Assembly: GCA_036381015.1 (NCBI GenBank)
Contig: DASVDR010000013.1
Span: forward strand, 1 to 52,665
Length of the DNA: 52,665 nt
Origin: Gammaproteobacteria bacterium
GTDB lineage: Bacteria > Pseudomonadota > Gammaproteobacteria > Steroidobacterales > Rariloculaceae
Direction of reading: 5' to 3'
Position 1 is the stretch's first letter. Each line of letters opens with the position of its first letter. The translations under genes were made by a program, and so were the position numbers. Positions 7,029 to 15,513 of this stretch are shown here, in pieces. The notes beneath the pieces are model-generated. The model worked only from the letters and a program-made list of their open reading frames with translations. It had not been told where the DNA came from and ran no database searches.

Positions 7029-8903
7029 ATGCCTAGAACGTCGCTGATCCTTGGTTGCGTCGCGTCCCTCGGGTTTGCCGCCGCGGCGAGCGCTCAGCCG
7101 CCCGGCATCACGCCCGAGATGATCGCCACGGCCCTGCCCCTCGAGGGTGCGCCGAAAGCGGTGCCCGGGCCTTACGACGTCGTCTCGGAGCCGGCCTTCG
7201 GCTCGCCGGGCCACGTCGTCTTCCGCCCCGCCGATCTCGACGCGTTTCCCGAGCAGGACACGCTGCCGGTGATGGCGTGGGGGAACGGGGGCTGCGCGAT
7301 CAACAGCCGCCGCTACTCCGGGTATCTGACGACGATCGCCTCGCACGGCTTCCTCGTGATCGCCACGGCCGCCGAGGAAGGCGCGGAGCGCCGGCGCGCC
7401 ACCGACGACGACCTCCGCGCGGCGCTCGATTGGGCGGAAGCCGAGAACGCGCGTGACGGGTCGCCGCTCGAAGGCAAGATCGCCACCGATCGCATGGCCG
7501 TGATGGGCCAGTCCTGCGGCGGCTTCCTCGCGATCAGCCTCGGCGCCGATCCCCGCGTCGACACGATCGGCGTCTTCAACTCCGGCGTTCAGGCCGCGCG
7601 CCCCGACGCGCCGCCGTCGGCGTTTCCGACGGCCGACGCGCTTCCCGCTCTGCACGGGCCGGTGCTGCTCGTGAACGGCCACGAGCGCGACTTCATGATG
7701 GAAGCCTCGGCCGCGACCTTCGACGCGATCGACCACGTGCCCGCCTTCTACGGCGCCCGGCACAACGCCGGCCACACGGCGACCGTCGATCACCCGGGCG
7801 GCGGCGAGTTCGCGAACGTCGCGTCGAGCTGGCTGCGCTACACGCTGAAGGGCGACGCGGAGGCCGCCGCGATGTTCGTCGGCGAGAACTGCGAGCTCTG
7901 CACGAATCCGAACTGGGACACCCGCTCGAAGGGGCTGAGCGCGCCGACGGCGGCGACTGCACCGGCGAAGGGCACGCTCGAGCGGATCACCGTGCACGGC
8001 GCCTCGCTCGAAGGCAACCTCGAAGGCGACGATCCGAACCGCGAGGTGTTCGTCTATCTGCCGCCGAGCTACGCGTCGTCGCCGGCGCGCCGTTATCCGG
8101 TCGTCTATTTCCTGCACGGCTACGGCGTCGGCGCCGAAAGGTACGTCGATCTTCTCGGCTGGCCCGAGTCGCTCGACGCGGCGATCGCAGACGGTGCGCG
8201 CGAGATGATCGTCGTGCTGCCGGACGCGTACACGCGCTACAACGGCAGCATGTACTCGAGCTCGCCGACCACCGGGGATTGGGAATCGTTCGTCACGAAG
8301 GATCTCGTCGCGTATGTCGACGAGCATTACCGGACGGTCGCGAGCCCCGGGAGCCGGGGCCTTTCGGGGCACTCGATGGGCGGCTACGGCACGATGCGGA
8401 TCGGCATGAAGCACCCGGGCGTCTTCGGCGCGCTGTATGCGATGAGCTCGTGCTGTCTGATGAACCGCGCGCCGTCCGAGGAGGCCGTGCAGGCGCAGCT
8501 CGAGCGCACGGCCGACGGCACTCCGTCCTCCGGCGGCGGCTTCGGCAACGTCCTGCTCGCGCAGGCGGCTGCGTGGGCGCCGAACCCGCAAAACCCGCCG
8601 CTCTATCTCGACTGGCCGTACGTGGACGGCGAGCCGCAGCCGATCGTGCAGGCCAAATGGGCAGCCAACTCGCCGCTGGTGCTCGTCGATCAGTACGTGA
8701 CGAGCTTGAACGGCTACCGCGCGATCGCGCTCGACGTCGGCAACGAGGACCGGCTCAGCGAGAGCAACGAGCAGCTGGACGAAGCGCTCACGCGCCTCGG
8801 CATCGAGCACACGTTCGAGATCTACGAAGGCAACCACGGCAATCGCGTCGCGCAGCGCTTCCGCGAGAACGTGCTGCCGTTCTTCGCGCGCTATCTCGAT
8901 TAG
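7029..8903 (+). CDS. Exported two-domain alpha/beta hydrolase (tandem hydrolase fusion)
   Basis: The 624-residue protein carries a Sec signal (about 1-22) and two complete alpha/beta-hydrolase units. The N-terminal unit resembles chlorophyllase/PET-hydrolase-like enzymes, with nucleophile Ser162 in VMGQSCGGFLA and His in GARHNAGHTA. A linker near residue 310 (AAPTAATAPAKGT) leads to an esterase D/feruloyl-esterase-like unit with FLHGYGVGAE, nucleophile Ser449 in LSGHSMGGYG and a catalytic-type His in YEGNHGNR near residue 610. Both catalytic serines are intact, so two activities on one chain are likely. The second unit resembles the stand-alone esterase at 41861. The start follows GGCGGGGGAG. 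Substrates are unknown; aromatic or acyl esters fit the neighbourhood. Confidence 0.82.
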   Translation: MPRTSLILGCVASLGFAAAASAQPPGITPEMIATALPLEGAPKAVPGPYDVVSEPAFGSPGHVVFRPADLDAFPEQDTLPVMAWGNGGCAINSRRYSGYLTTIASHGFLVIATAAEEGAERRRATDDDLRAALDWAEAENARDGSPLEGKIATDRMAVMGQSCGGFLAISLGADPRVDTIGVFNSGVQAARPDAPPSAFPTADALPALHGPVLLVNGHERDFMMEASAATFDAIDHVPAFYGARHNAGHTATVDHPGGGEFANVASSWLRYTLKGDAEAAAMFVGENCELCTNPNWDTRSKGLSAPTAATAPAKGTLERITVHGASLEGNLEGDDPNREVFVYLPPSYASSPARRYPVVYFLHGYGVGAERYVDLLGWPESLDAAIADGAREMIVVLPDAYTRYNGSMYSSSPTTGDWESFVTKDLVAYVDEHYRTVASPGSRGLSGHSMGGYGTMRIGMKHPGVFGALYAMSSCCLMNRAPSEEAVQAQLERTADGTPSSGGGFGNVLLAQAAAWAPNPQNPPLYLDWPYVDGEPQPIVQAKWAANSPLVLVDQYVTSLNGYRAIALDVGNEDRLSESNEQLDEALTRLGIEHTFEIYEGNHGNRVAQRFRENVLPFFARYLD

Positions 8904-8931
8904 CCGAGGCAGGCGGCGCGGGCGGACTACC

Positions 8932-9768
8932 TCATCCGAAATCGATGTCGACCTCGTCGTGCCGCGCTTCGTAGCCGATGCGGCGGTAAATGGCGTTGGA
9001 GGTCGCATTGCTTAGGTCGGTGTAGAGGCAGCAGAAGCGATAACCGTCGGCGAGCAGCAATCGGCTCAGCACCGCCACGGCGACGGTCGCATAGCCCCGC
9101 CGCCTCTCCTCGCGAGGCGTGTACACGGCGTTGACGCACACGCCGCTCGGCGTATCGCGCGCCGCCGCCACCATGCATCGCGGTCCGCCGTCGTCCCAGA
9201 AATAGAGCCGGCCGGACGCGAGAAGCCGTAACGCGAGCCTCTCCGGGTCTTCGAGGACGTCGACGTCGCGCACGAAATTGCGCGTCCATTCGAGAACGAG
9301 CGGCAATTCCTCGGCAGCCGCCGGGCGAAGCTCGCCGTCGGGCGGATGCTCGGGGAAGATCACGCGCGTCAGGACGTGAAGCCTGAGGCGCATTCGCACC
9401 CTCCACTCCGCACGGAAGCGAAGCGCCCACTCTTCGGCGAACCGCTCCGCCTCGGCGACCGGACCGCCGACGCCCGTAACGCGGCCGCAAGCCTCGTGCA
9501 CGTCTTCGACGAGGCAGGCAGCCGCGTCCGGCGGTAGCGTGGTGATTCTGACGCGGTGCGGCGGCGTCCGAAACGCGCAGCCGACGACGTCGCCGTTGCG
9601 CTCGACCGTCGCCCAGTAGATGCTCGATGCGTCGTCCGCCTCGGCGCGGACGCGCCGCGCGATGCCGAGCGCCACGTTGTTCTCGGCCTCGGCGCGCAAC
9701 AGCCAGGGCTCCGCCGCGCCGAGAAACGCCGACGCGCTCGAGTATCTTCGTATTCGCACAGTCGGCAT
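8932..9768 (-). CDS. GNAT-family N-acetyltransferase
   Basis: The 278-residue protein has its GNAT core in the C-terminal half: VCVNAVYTPREERRRGYATV (about residues 208-227) supplies the acetyl-CoA pyrophosphate loop (R-R-R-G-Y-A), and SNATSNAIYRRIGYEA (about 255-270) gives the usual terminal helix. The N-terminal half resembles a degenerate duplicated GNAT domain, as in proteins annotated FR47-like. It is cytosolic; substrate unknown. Length and strand suggest an independent transcription unit, convergent with the two-domain hydrolase (28-base gap). Confidence 0.82.
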   Translation of the reverse strand: MPTVRIRRYSSASAFLGAAEPWLLRAEAENNVALGIARRVRAEADDASSIYWATVERNGDVVGCAFRTPPHRVRITTLPPDAAACLVEDVHEACGRVTGVGGPVAEAERFAEEWALRFRAEWRVRMRLRLHVLTRVIFPEHPPDGELRPAAAEELPLVLEWTRNFVRDVDVLEDPERLALRLLASGRLYFWDDGGPRCMVAAARDTPSGVCVNAVYTPREERRRGYATVAVAVLSRLLLADGYRFCCLYTDLSNATSNAIYRRIGYEARHDEVDIDFG

Positions 9769-9858
9769 GATCGGATGCTTGCGGCGACGAGAGAAACCAA
9801 GTCTACGCTGCGGCCGCGGCGCCGGCGATTCCGGCCGGCGCCGCGGCCGAGGTCTCGG

Positions 9859-10761
9859 CTACAGCGCCAGGAAAGGCACGCCGCGCAGCGCCTGCACGAA
9901 CGTGTAGCCGACGAGGGCCACCCAGCCGAGCGCACCGAGCAGGACCGCGCCACACGCGCGCGGCCGGCCGAGCGCGACGGCGAGCAGACCGAGCGCGGGC
10001 ATGGCCTGCTGCGCATGCAGCGCGAAGAAGTGCGCGACGCGAAGGTCGCCGCCCGTGCGCGACCAGCCGAGCAGCGGCAGACCCTGCGCGTCGGACGCCA
10101 CGCCGCCGACCCAGTGCGCGCCGCTCGTCGACATGTAGCCGGCGGTGATCAGCGTCGCGCCGAACGCGATCACCGCGCCGGCGACGATCCCCCAGCGCAG
10201 CGCCGGCGCGATCGGCACGGCGCGCTGGCGCGCGATCATGACGCCCTGCACGAGAATCGCGCCGATCAGCACGAGCGAGGCGAGACCGCCGACGGCGTAC
10301 GCCGCCTGTGAGAGCAGCGACGACGTGTTGAAGTGCGACGTCGTGCCGTTCGCGGCGGCGGCCACGATCCAGGTCATCTCGTAGACCGCGGCCGCGATCG
10401 CGCCGCGGATCACGAGCTTACCGGCAAGGGTGCGCTGCGCGGCGCGCGGCAGGTAGCCGAACGCCCACGCGAGCGTCGCGAAGTAGACGGTCAGCGACAC
10501 GAAGAACTTCGTCGGCTTGATCCACACATCCACTCCGTTGACGGTGCGCGCATCGACGAGCATCGCAAGAAGGCACGGGACGGCGCCTAGCAGCGCGATC
10601 GCGGCCGCGGCCGCGAGCGCCGGCTGGCGCCGGTGCAGGATGCGGAACGAGTGTGCGGCCGCGCGCAGGCGCGCGACCGGCGCACGAGCTTCGACACGGC
10701 TGTCGGCGACGCGGGGCGCGGCGTCGGCGGCGGAGAACGGCGTTTCGCAGACGGATGACAT
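9859..10761 (-). CDS. Polytopic membrane protein of unknown function, TetR-adjacent
   Basis: The 300-residue protein has a charged cytosolic N-terminus (about 1-45) and then about seven hydrophobic segments (for example near 50-70, 82-105, 115-135, 145-165, 185-205 and the last 30 residues). I do not recognise the family. Conserved-looking features are DVWIKPTKFFVSLTVYF and a histidine-rich FFALHAQQAMPALGLL segment. The ATG at 10761 is supported by GGAGAGG seven bases upstream. The gene is divergently paired with a TetR regulator, and two operator-like sites lie in the shared control region, so repression by that TetR is likely. An efflux or stress-linked membrane role is only inference. Confidence 0.7.
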   Translation of the reverse strand: MSSVCETPFSAADAAPRVADSRVEARAPVARLRAAAHSFRILHRRQPALAAAAAIALLGAVPCLLAMLVDARTVNGVDVWIKPTKFFVSLTVYFATLAWAFGYLPRAAQRTLAGKLVIRGAIAAAVYEMTWIVAAAANGTTSHFNTSSLLSQAAYAVGGLASLVLIGAILVQGVMIARQRAVPIAPALRWGIVAGAVIAFGATLITAGYMSTSGAHWVGGVASDAQGLPLLGWSRTGGDLRVAHFFALHAQQAMPALGLLAVALGRPRACGAVLLGALGWVALVGYTFVQALRGVPFLAL

Positions 10762-10778
10762 GCTCGGGCCTCTCCATG

Positions 10779-10834
10779 TAGACAATGTCTAGTTTGTGAG
10801 AGGCCACGGTAGACGCTAAACTAGACAATGTCAA
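10779..10834. promoter_or_regulatory. Twin TetR operator in divergent control region
   Basis: Site 1 (10779-10791) is a perfect 13-base palindrome, TAGACA-A-TGTCTA. Site 2 (10822-10834), TAGACAATGTCAA, differs at the last two bases; the sites start 43 bases apart (about four helical turns). They are linked by an inner inverted repeat CTAGTTT (10789-10795) and AAACTAG (10818-10824). The region separates the membrane-protein gene from the TetR gene, so I read it as the regulator's binding site for both genes. Confidence 0.75.
10794..10822 (+). promoter_or_regulatory. Candidate promoter for the TetR gene
   Basis: TTGTGA (10794-10799) and TAAACT (10817-10822) are 17 bases apart and each match four of six consensus positions. 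The -10 box abuts operator site 2, so bound repressor would block it. On the opposite strand a TTGACA at 10829-10834 could serve as -35 for the membrane-protein gene. Confidence 0.45.
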
Positions 10835-10902
10835 GTTAGAGCGGTGGACGAGAGGGCGGGCCGCCGCTCGGAACGGAAACCTGCCGCCCGGATCGGGGAC
10901 TC

Positions 10903-11559
10903 ATGGCCGAATCGAAGAAGCGGGCGCCGGCGCGGAAGAACGCGAAGCGCCATTACCACCACGGCGACCTGCGCCGCGCGCTGCTCGGGGCCACCGAGGC
11001 GCTGCTCGAATCCTCGGGCGTCGAAGGCTTCACGCTGCGCGAGGTCGCCCGGCGGGCGGGCGTCTCTCACGGTGCTCCCGCGCATCATTTCGGCGACGTG
11101 CGCGGTCTCTTGTCCGAATTCACGGCCGAGTCGTTCGCGCAGCTTTCGGAGTCGATGCGCCGGCGGCGCGCCGAGGCGGCCTCCGGCGCCTTCGAGCAGC
11201 TCGTCGCGAGCGGGATCGGCTACGTCGAGTACGCGCTGGCGCATCCGGCCCGCTTCCAGCTCATGTTCCGCAGCGAGCGGCTCGATTCGAACCGTGCGTC
11301 GTTGGCCGCGGCCGGCGCCGGTGCCTTCGGTCAGCTCGTCGAGTGCATCGATCGGGTGAGCCGCGAAGCCGGCGCGCCGCCCGACCTGGACACGGACAAG
11401 ATCGCGCTCGCTTGGTCGATCGTGCACGGCTTCGCGACGCTCGCGATCGACAACCGAAACTTCGCCGAACGCGTCTCCGGCGGATCGCGCGCCCGCGCGC
11501 TCGCAACGGTGCGGCGGCTGCTCGAATCGAGCAGAGCCGCGTTCGAGCGGCGCGGCTAG
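10903..11559 (+). CDS. TetR/AcrR-family transcriptional regulator
   Basis: The 218-residue protein has a basic N-terminus and a TetR helix-turn-helix at about residues 20-65, including YHHGDLRRALLGATEALLE and the recognition region FTLREVARRAGVSHGAPAHH. The HYHHGDLR start is typical of the group with a TetR_C_13/WHG-type ligand domain, and the C-terminal half carries the matching HPARFQLMF segment. It should bind DNA as a dimer; the effector is unknown. It is divergent from the membrane-protein gene, and the perfect TAGACA-N-TGTCTA palindromes between them are the obvious target. The start ATG lies about 80 bases after the predicted -10 element. Confidence 0.9.
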   Translation: MAESKKRAPARKNAKRHYHHGDLRRALLGATEALLESSGVEGFTLREVARRAGVSHGAPAHHFGDVRGLLSEFTAESFAQLSESMRRRRAEAASGAFEQLVASGIGYVEYALAHPARFQLMFRSERLDSNRASLAAAGAGAFGQLVECIDRVSREAGAPPDLDTDKIALAWSIVHGFATLAIDNRNFAERVSGGSRARALATVRRLLESSRAAFERRG

Positions 11560-11679
11560 CACGCCCGCCCCGACGCTCGCCGCGTCGCTCGGCGGGTTGC
11601 GCTCCGGTGCGCGATCGGGGGTGCCCGCGGCGGCCTTTGTCTGCTAACGTCGCGAGAAGGTCGCTCCGGGGGGAATATC

Positions 11680-13749
11680 ATGACCGATCGGAAACGAGAC
11701 GAGCGGCGAGCCGATCCCACGCGCGAGAAGGGCCTGAGCCGGCGAGAGTTCGTCACGGGAAGCGCCGCGGGCCTCGGCGCGGCCGCGCTCTTCGAAGCGG
11801 GCGGCGCCGCCGCGCAACGCGCCTCGGGCGTCGACGGCATCGAGTGGCACTACGAGTTCGACGTGGTCGTCGCCGGCGCGGGGTGCGCCGGGCTCACGGC
11901 GGCGATCCGCGCGCGCGATCTCGGCGCGAGCGTCCTCGTCGTCGAGCAGAACTTCGACGTCGGCGGCCGGATGCTGCATAGCGGGTCGTTCGTCTCCCTC
12001 GGCGGCGGCGACCCGGTTCAGCTCCGGGACATGAAGGGCGAAAGCGACAAGGAAGGCTTCGTCACGATGGCGCCGGTGGAAGCGCCGGAAGAGCTCGACG
12101 ACGACGTGGAGCTCTTGTTCAAGGACATCACCGACTGGTCGATCGTCGATCATCGGGGCGCGGCGCCCTACCGCTACAACGAGCCCGAGCTCGTCCGCGC
12201 CTGGGCGGAGAACTGTCCCGCGACGCGCCAGTTCCTGATGGAGAACTACGTCCGTTTCGGGCGGATCAACGGCACGCACGTGGGCGGCGGCATGTCGCGC
12301 GCGAGGGGAGCCGTCTGCTTCCTGATGCTCGGCGACGAGACGGACATCAAGGCGGGCACGATCACGAAGGAAGATGCGGGGCTCGCCGATCCGGAGCGCA
12401 CGAGCCCGTTTGCGCCGGTGCAGATGAACAACGCGACGCGCTTCGTCGCCCCGAACGCGGTCAGCAACGGCGTCGCGCTCGCGCGCCCGCTCGAGTTCTC
12501 CGCGCGCGAGAAGGGCGTGCGGTTCATGTTGAACCGCCGCTTCGCCGAGCTCGTGCGCGAGCAGCCGTTCGCGGGCAGGGTGATCGGCATCCGCGCGCAC
12601 TACTCGCCGCGCTTTCATCCGGAGACCGGCGAGCGCCTCGAAAGCTACTGGCGCAACGGCAACATCGACGAGCGGCGCGACGTCGTGCACATCCGGGCGC
12701 GCAAGGCCGTGATCCTCGCGAGCGGCGGGCATGCCGGGAATCCCGAAGTGCGCAGCATGTTCTACCCGGCGCTGCGGGAGCCCGCGTTCCCGACGAGCGG
12801 CTTCGCGCTGCTCGGCCCGCACAGCCAGGACGCGAGCGCGCTGATCGCGGGGCTGAGGATCGGCGCGAACCTCGCCGGGATGCAGCAAAATCTCTGCGGC
12901 CTCACTTATCACATCTCGACGCGCCTCGGCACGCGCGATGCGTACACCGGCATGATGCCGGGACACCCGACGTTCGGCTTTCGCGGCTCCGCCGGGCTCA
13001 ACGTCGGCAGCGCGGGCTTCGAGGAGCTGATCGCCGTGAATCAGGTCGGCAAGCGCTTCTTCAACGAGGTGCGCCTGCCGCGAAGAGCCGGCGGCGGCCA
13101 GTATCCGGGCGGCGGCGTCGCGCCGCACGCCGGGATCGAGCACAAGCCGACGGACTGGCGCAACTGCCGGCACGAGTGGCTCCAGCAGACGTACAGCTAC
13201 GACCACGGCCTCGAAGCGGCGCTCGCGCTGAACGAGGGCTCGCAGCCGCCGCACTATTACTCGGGGCCGCTTTGGGCGATCTTCGACCAGGCCGCGGTCG
13301 ATCGAAACGAGTGGACGCTCCGCTATCCGTACGTCGCGGACAACGGCTATTTCTTCAAGGCCGACACGATCGAGGAGCTCGCGCGGAAGATCGAAGCCGG
13401 CCACGAGTTCCAGCGCGTGCCGCTGAAGTATCTGGCCGAGACCGTGGCCAAGTGGAACGGCTACGTGGACGCGGGCGCCGATCCCGACTTCGAGCGCGAG
13501 GCCGATGCGCCGATGCAGCGCATCGACACGCCGCCGTTCTACGCGCTCTCGATCATGGTCATCTGGCACGACTCTTACGGCGGCTTGCGCTGCAACGGCA
13601 AGCAGCAGGTCATCGATTTGCAAGGGCAGCCGATCCCGGGCCTGTACGCGGGCGGCGAGGCGGTCGGCGGCTTCAACAAGCACGGGCTCGGCAAGGGACA
13701 CGTGCACGGATTCATCGCCGGCACGAACGCGGCGCAGGAGCCCGCCTGA
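11680..13749 (+). CDS. Tat-exported FAD-dependent oxidoreductase (fumarate reductase/ketosteroid dehydrogenase-like)
   Basis: The 689-residue flavoprotein has a twin-arginine signal, LSRREFVTGSAAGLGAAAL (about residues 19-37), and then a FAD_binding_2 domain: the dinucleotide fold VVVAGAGCAGLTAAIRARDL (about 63-82), the acidic ribose ligand in VLVVEQN, and the terminal FAD-closing motif GLYAGGEAVGGFNKHGLGKG (about 653-672). The family includes fumarate and urocanate reductases and 3-ketosteroid dehydrogenases; no diagnostic substrate residues can be claimed. It heads a likely operon with a frameshifted Ig-like gene and an exported c-type cytochrome, so electrons probably pass between the periplasmic flavoprotein and that cytochrome. 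The start follows GGGGGGAATATC. Direction (oxidase or reductase) is unknown. Confidence 0.85.
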   Translation: MTDRKRDERRADPTREKGLSRREFVTGSAAGLGAAALFEAGGAAAQRASGVDGIEWHYEFDVVVAGAGCAGLTAAIRARDLGASVLVVEQNFDVGGRMLHSGSFVSLGGGDPVQLRDMKGESDKEGFVTMAPVEAPEELDDDVELLFKDITDWSIVDHRGAAPYRYNEPELVRAWAENCPATRQFLMENYVRFGRINGTHVGGGMSRARGAVCFLMLGDETDIKAGTITKEDAGLADPERTSPFAPVQMNNATRFVAPNAVSNGVALARPLEFSAREKGVRFMLNRRFAELVREQPFAGRVIGIRAHYSPRFHPETGERLESYWRNGNIDERRDVVHIRARKAVILASGGHAGNPEVRSMFYPALREPAFPTSGFALLGPHSQDASALIAGLRIGANLAGMQQNLCGLTYHISTRLGTRDAYTGMMPGHPTFGFRGSAGLNVGSAGFEELIAVNQVGKRFFNEVRLPRRAGGGQYPGGGVAPHAGIEHKPTDWRNCRHEWLQQTYSYDHGLEAALALNEGSQPPHYYSGPLWAIFDQAAVDRNEWTLRYPYVADNGYFFKADTIEELARKIEAGHEFQRVPLKYLAETVAKWNGYVDAGADPDFEREADAPMQRIDTPPFYALSIMVIWHDSYGGLRCNGKQQVIDLQGQPIPGLYAGGEAVGGFNKHGLGKGHVHGFIAGTNAAQEPA

Positions 13750-13753
13750 CGGC

Positions 13754-13779
13754 GCGCGCCGGCGGAAGCGCCGGCGCGC
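13754..13779. terminator. Strong stem-loop after the flavoprotein gene
   Basis: A perfect 11-bp stem (GCGCGCCGGCG / CGCCGGCGCGC) with a GAAG loop begins four bases after the flavoprotein stop codon. There is no T-tract and the next gene is only 43 bases further, so it may protect or attenuate the operon mRNA more than end it. Confidence 0.5.
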
Positions 13780-13822
13780 TCGAAGCTTCGCGATCCGGAT
13801 CATCGATGCGGAGGGCCCGAAA

Positions 13823-14442
13823 ATGACCGCAGAGAGCCATCGTCGAACTCTCGTCGTGTGGGACGTGCCGAGCGCGATCGAGCGCGGCGCGACGTTCAAC
13901 GTCAAGGTCGGCCTGAAGTGCGCCGCGGAGTGCGAGCCGGACACGTGGGTGATCGGGATTCGCGACGCCGACGGCCGCGTGCTCGCCTCGAGAAGGGTCG
14001 GCAGCGAGCCGTGGCTCGGTACCGCGCTCTATTACGCCGAAGCCGAGCTCACGGCCCCGACGCCGAGGGGCTTCACGCCTGGGAAGCGATCGCGCCGGCC
14101 GTCGAGGGCGGCGGCGAAGACGACGGCGGACACGACGAGGCGCGTGCGGGCTTCAACGTCCGAGTCGTGCCGGCGCCAGAGTGCCGCTTGACCGTCGTCG
14201 CCGTCGACAGGCAGAGCGGGTTACCCGTGAAGGGCGCCCGCGTCGTCGCTCACCCGTACCGCGCGGTGACGGACGAGCGCGGCGTCGCGGAGCTGCACGT
14301 ACCGAAGGGCGCTTATCGGCTCTTCGTCTCCAGCCGCGCCTACTTTCCGTTCCGCCGCGACGCCGAGGCCACGGCGGACGCGACGATCAGGGCGGAGCTC
14401 GAGGCGGATTCGGGGCCGAGCGACGCGGAGCTCTGGCCCTGA
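13823..14442 (+). pseudogene. Frameshifted carboxypeptidase-regulatory/Ig-like domain protein
   Basis: Two frames together encode one protein of about 206 residues. The first frame (from the ATG at 13823) gives RTLVVWDVPSAIERGATFNV, C-x-x-x-C-E-P-D and DADGRVLASRRVG, an Ig-like fold without signal peptide. It loses sense at a GGGG run (14067-14070); adding one G would give TPRGLHAWEAIAP and continue to CRLTVVAVDRQSGLPVKGAR and VTDERGVAELHVPKGAYRLF, a carboxypeptidase-regulatory-like beta sandwich. As written the first frame ends at 14191. It is either a real single-base deletion or a consensus error in a homopolymer. It sits between flavoprotein and cytochrome genes and was probably an accessory part of that redox system. 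Confidence 0.7.
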
Positions 14443-14492
14443 TTCCGCCGCGAGCGGCACGCCTGCCGACGACCGCGAGGCGGCTCGGCGCC

Positions 14493-14978
14493 GTGACCGC
14501 CGCGTGGCTCGCCGCGGCCGCGGCGCTCGGCATGGATGCGCGCCCCGCCGGAGCCGACGAGCCGGCCGCGCAGGCCCATGCCGCGGAGCGCCGGCGCGAG
14601 CGCGGCGCTCGCGCCTCGATATGGGACGGCGTCTACACCGAGGCGCAGGCGAGGAGGGGCGAGTACGTGTACCCGGGCCCGTGCGGCCGCTGTCACGGCG
14701 TGCGCTTGAACGGCGCGCCCGACGACCCGGACATGCTCCCGGCGCCGCCGATCGCGGGCCGGAAGTTCTTGCGCAAGTGGGACGGACGATCGCTCGCCGC
14801 GTTGCTCGAGTACGTCCGCACGACGATGCCCGAGAACAATCCGCGCTCGCTTTCCGACGGCGAGTACGCGGACCTCGTCGCCTACATGCTTCTCGTCAGC
14901 GGCGCACCGGCCGGAACCGCGGAGCTGCGGCCCGAGCCCGGCGCGCTGTCGGGAATCGAAATACGCAACGCCCCGTAG
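14493..14978 (+). CDS. Exported mono-haem c-type cytochrome
   Basis: The protein (161 residues from the GTG at 14493) has a hydrophobic signal segment (TAAWLAAAAALGM), a haem-binding C-x-x-C-H in PCGRCHG (about residues 67-73) and a probable distal methionine in RTTMPENNPRSLSDGEYADLVAYML (Met near 112), the usual class I layout. It should be periplasmic and carry electrons for the upstream flavoprotein. The start is uncertain: no ATG precedes the signal region in frame, so GTG 14493 is the best choice; an ATG at 14532 would cut off the signal peptide, and the previous frame ends at 14442. The gene closes the three-gene cluster. Confidence 0.78.
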   Translation: MTAAWLAAAAALGMDARPAGADEPAAQAHAAERRRERGARASIWDGVYTEAQARRGEYVYPGPCGRCHGVRLNGAPDDPDMLPAPPIAGRKFLRKWDGRSLAALLEYVRTTMPENNPRSLSDGEYADLVAYMLLVSGAPAGTAELRPEPGALSGIEIRNAP

Positions 14979-14994
14979 GCGGCGACGCTGCGCG

Positions 14995-15192
14995 TCAACT
15001 GACGTCGTGCCTCGGTGCGGGCGTCGAGCGGCGGACGGTCGTGAGCCGCTGTGCGCGCCTGACCGCCTTGACCTCTTTGCCCTCGATGCGCAGCCGCTGC
15101 CGCGCTTCCTCGATGCGTCTCATCAGTGATTCGTCGACCGGATTCACGGGACGACGAAGCTCTCGGTGACCGCCGATGAACAACCGGGTCAT
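14995..15192 (-). CDS. Small conserved-looking hypothetical protein
   Basis: A 65-residue, strongly basic protein starting MTRLFIGGHRELRRPVNPVD. I do not recognise it. The main support is a good ribosome-binding site (AAGGGGGT) eight bases before the ATG and a short amphipathic helix (ESLMRRIEEARQRLRIEGKE). No signal peptide or membrane segment. It is convergent with the cytochrome gene (16-base gap). A longer in-frame version to 15333 has no better start. Confidence 0.45.
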   Translation of the reverse strand: MTRLFIGGHRELRRPVNPVDESLMRRIEEARQRLRIEGKEVKAVRRAQRLTTVRRSTPAPRHDVS

Positions 15193-15513
15193 GGTCGTTA
15201 CCCCCTTTGTTGTTTTCGCAAGCTCGCTTTTGCAATCGGCATGCCACGCTGCAGCGAGCCGCACGAGCTCGCCCCTCCGTTCTCGGTCCGGGTAATGTGC
15301 CTGTAATGAGCCCGTCCCAAGGCCGGAAATCATCCGGTAAGCCCGCCCCTCCTCGGCGGCCGCCGCGGCTTTCCAAGATTTTGGTTCTGTCTCTGCAATT
15401 TTTGCGTACCCGGACGGGGCCGAGGCGGAAGAACCCGGCGGCTCCGCCGGCCGCGCCCATCGCCGGGGGCCGCATCCGGGCGTAACCGCGTCGTGATATG
15501 GTTAGGACCGAGG
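15193..15513. other. Gene-free 321-base intergenic region
   Basis: Nothing I can assign with confidence lies here. The sequence is a mix of GC-rich DNA and a few AT-richer patches (near 15205-15235 and 15370-15405) that could hold promoters for the divergent small gene and the DUF2237 gene, but no clear -35/-10 pair stands out. A possible open frame at 15207-15485 has the composition of non-coding DNA (arginine- and proline-rich) and is not called. Confidence 0.5.

Noticed and set aside
11644-13944. A 766-residue open frame antisense to the FAD oxidoreductase
   Set aside because: The plus strand carries clear flavin-binding motifs and a Tat signal. The antisense frame has no domain and arises from high GC.
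15207-15485. A 92-residue plus-strand gene
   Set aside because: Arginine/proline/alanine-rich composition, no ribosome-binding site and no motif.
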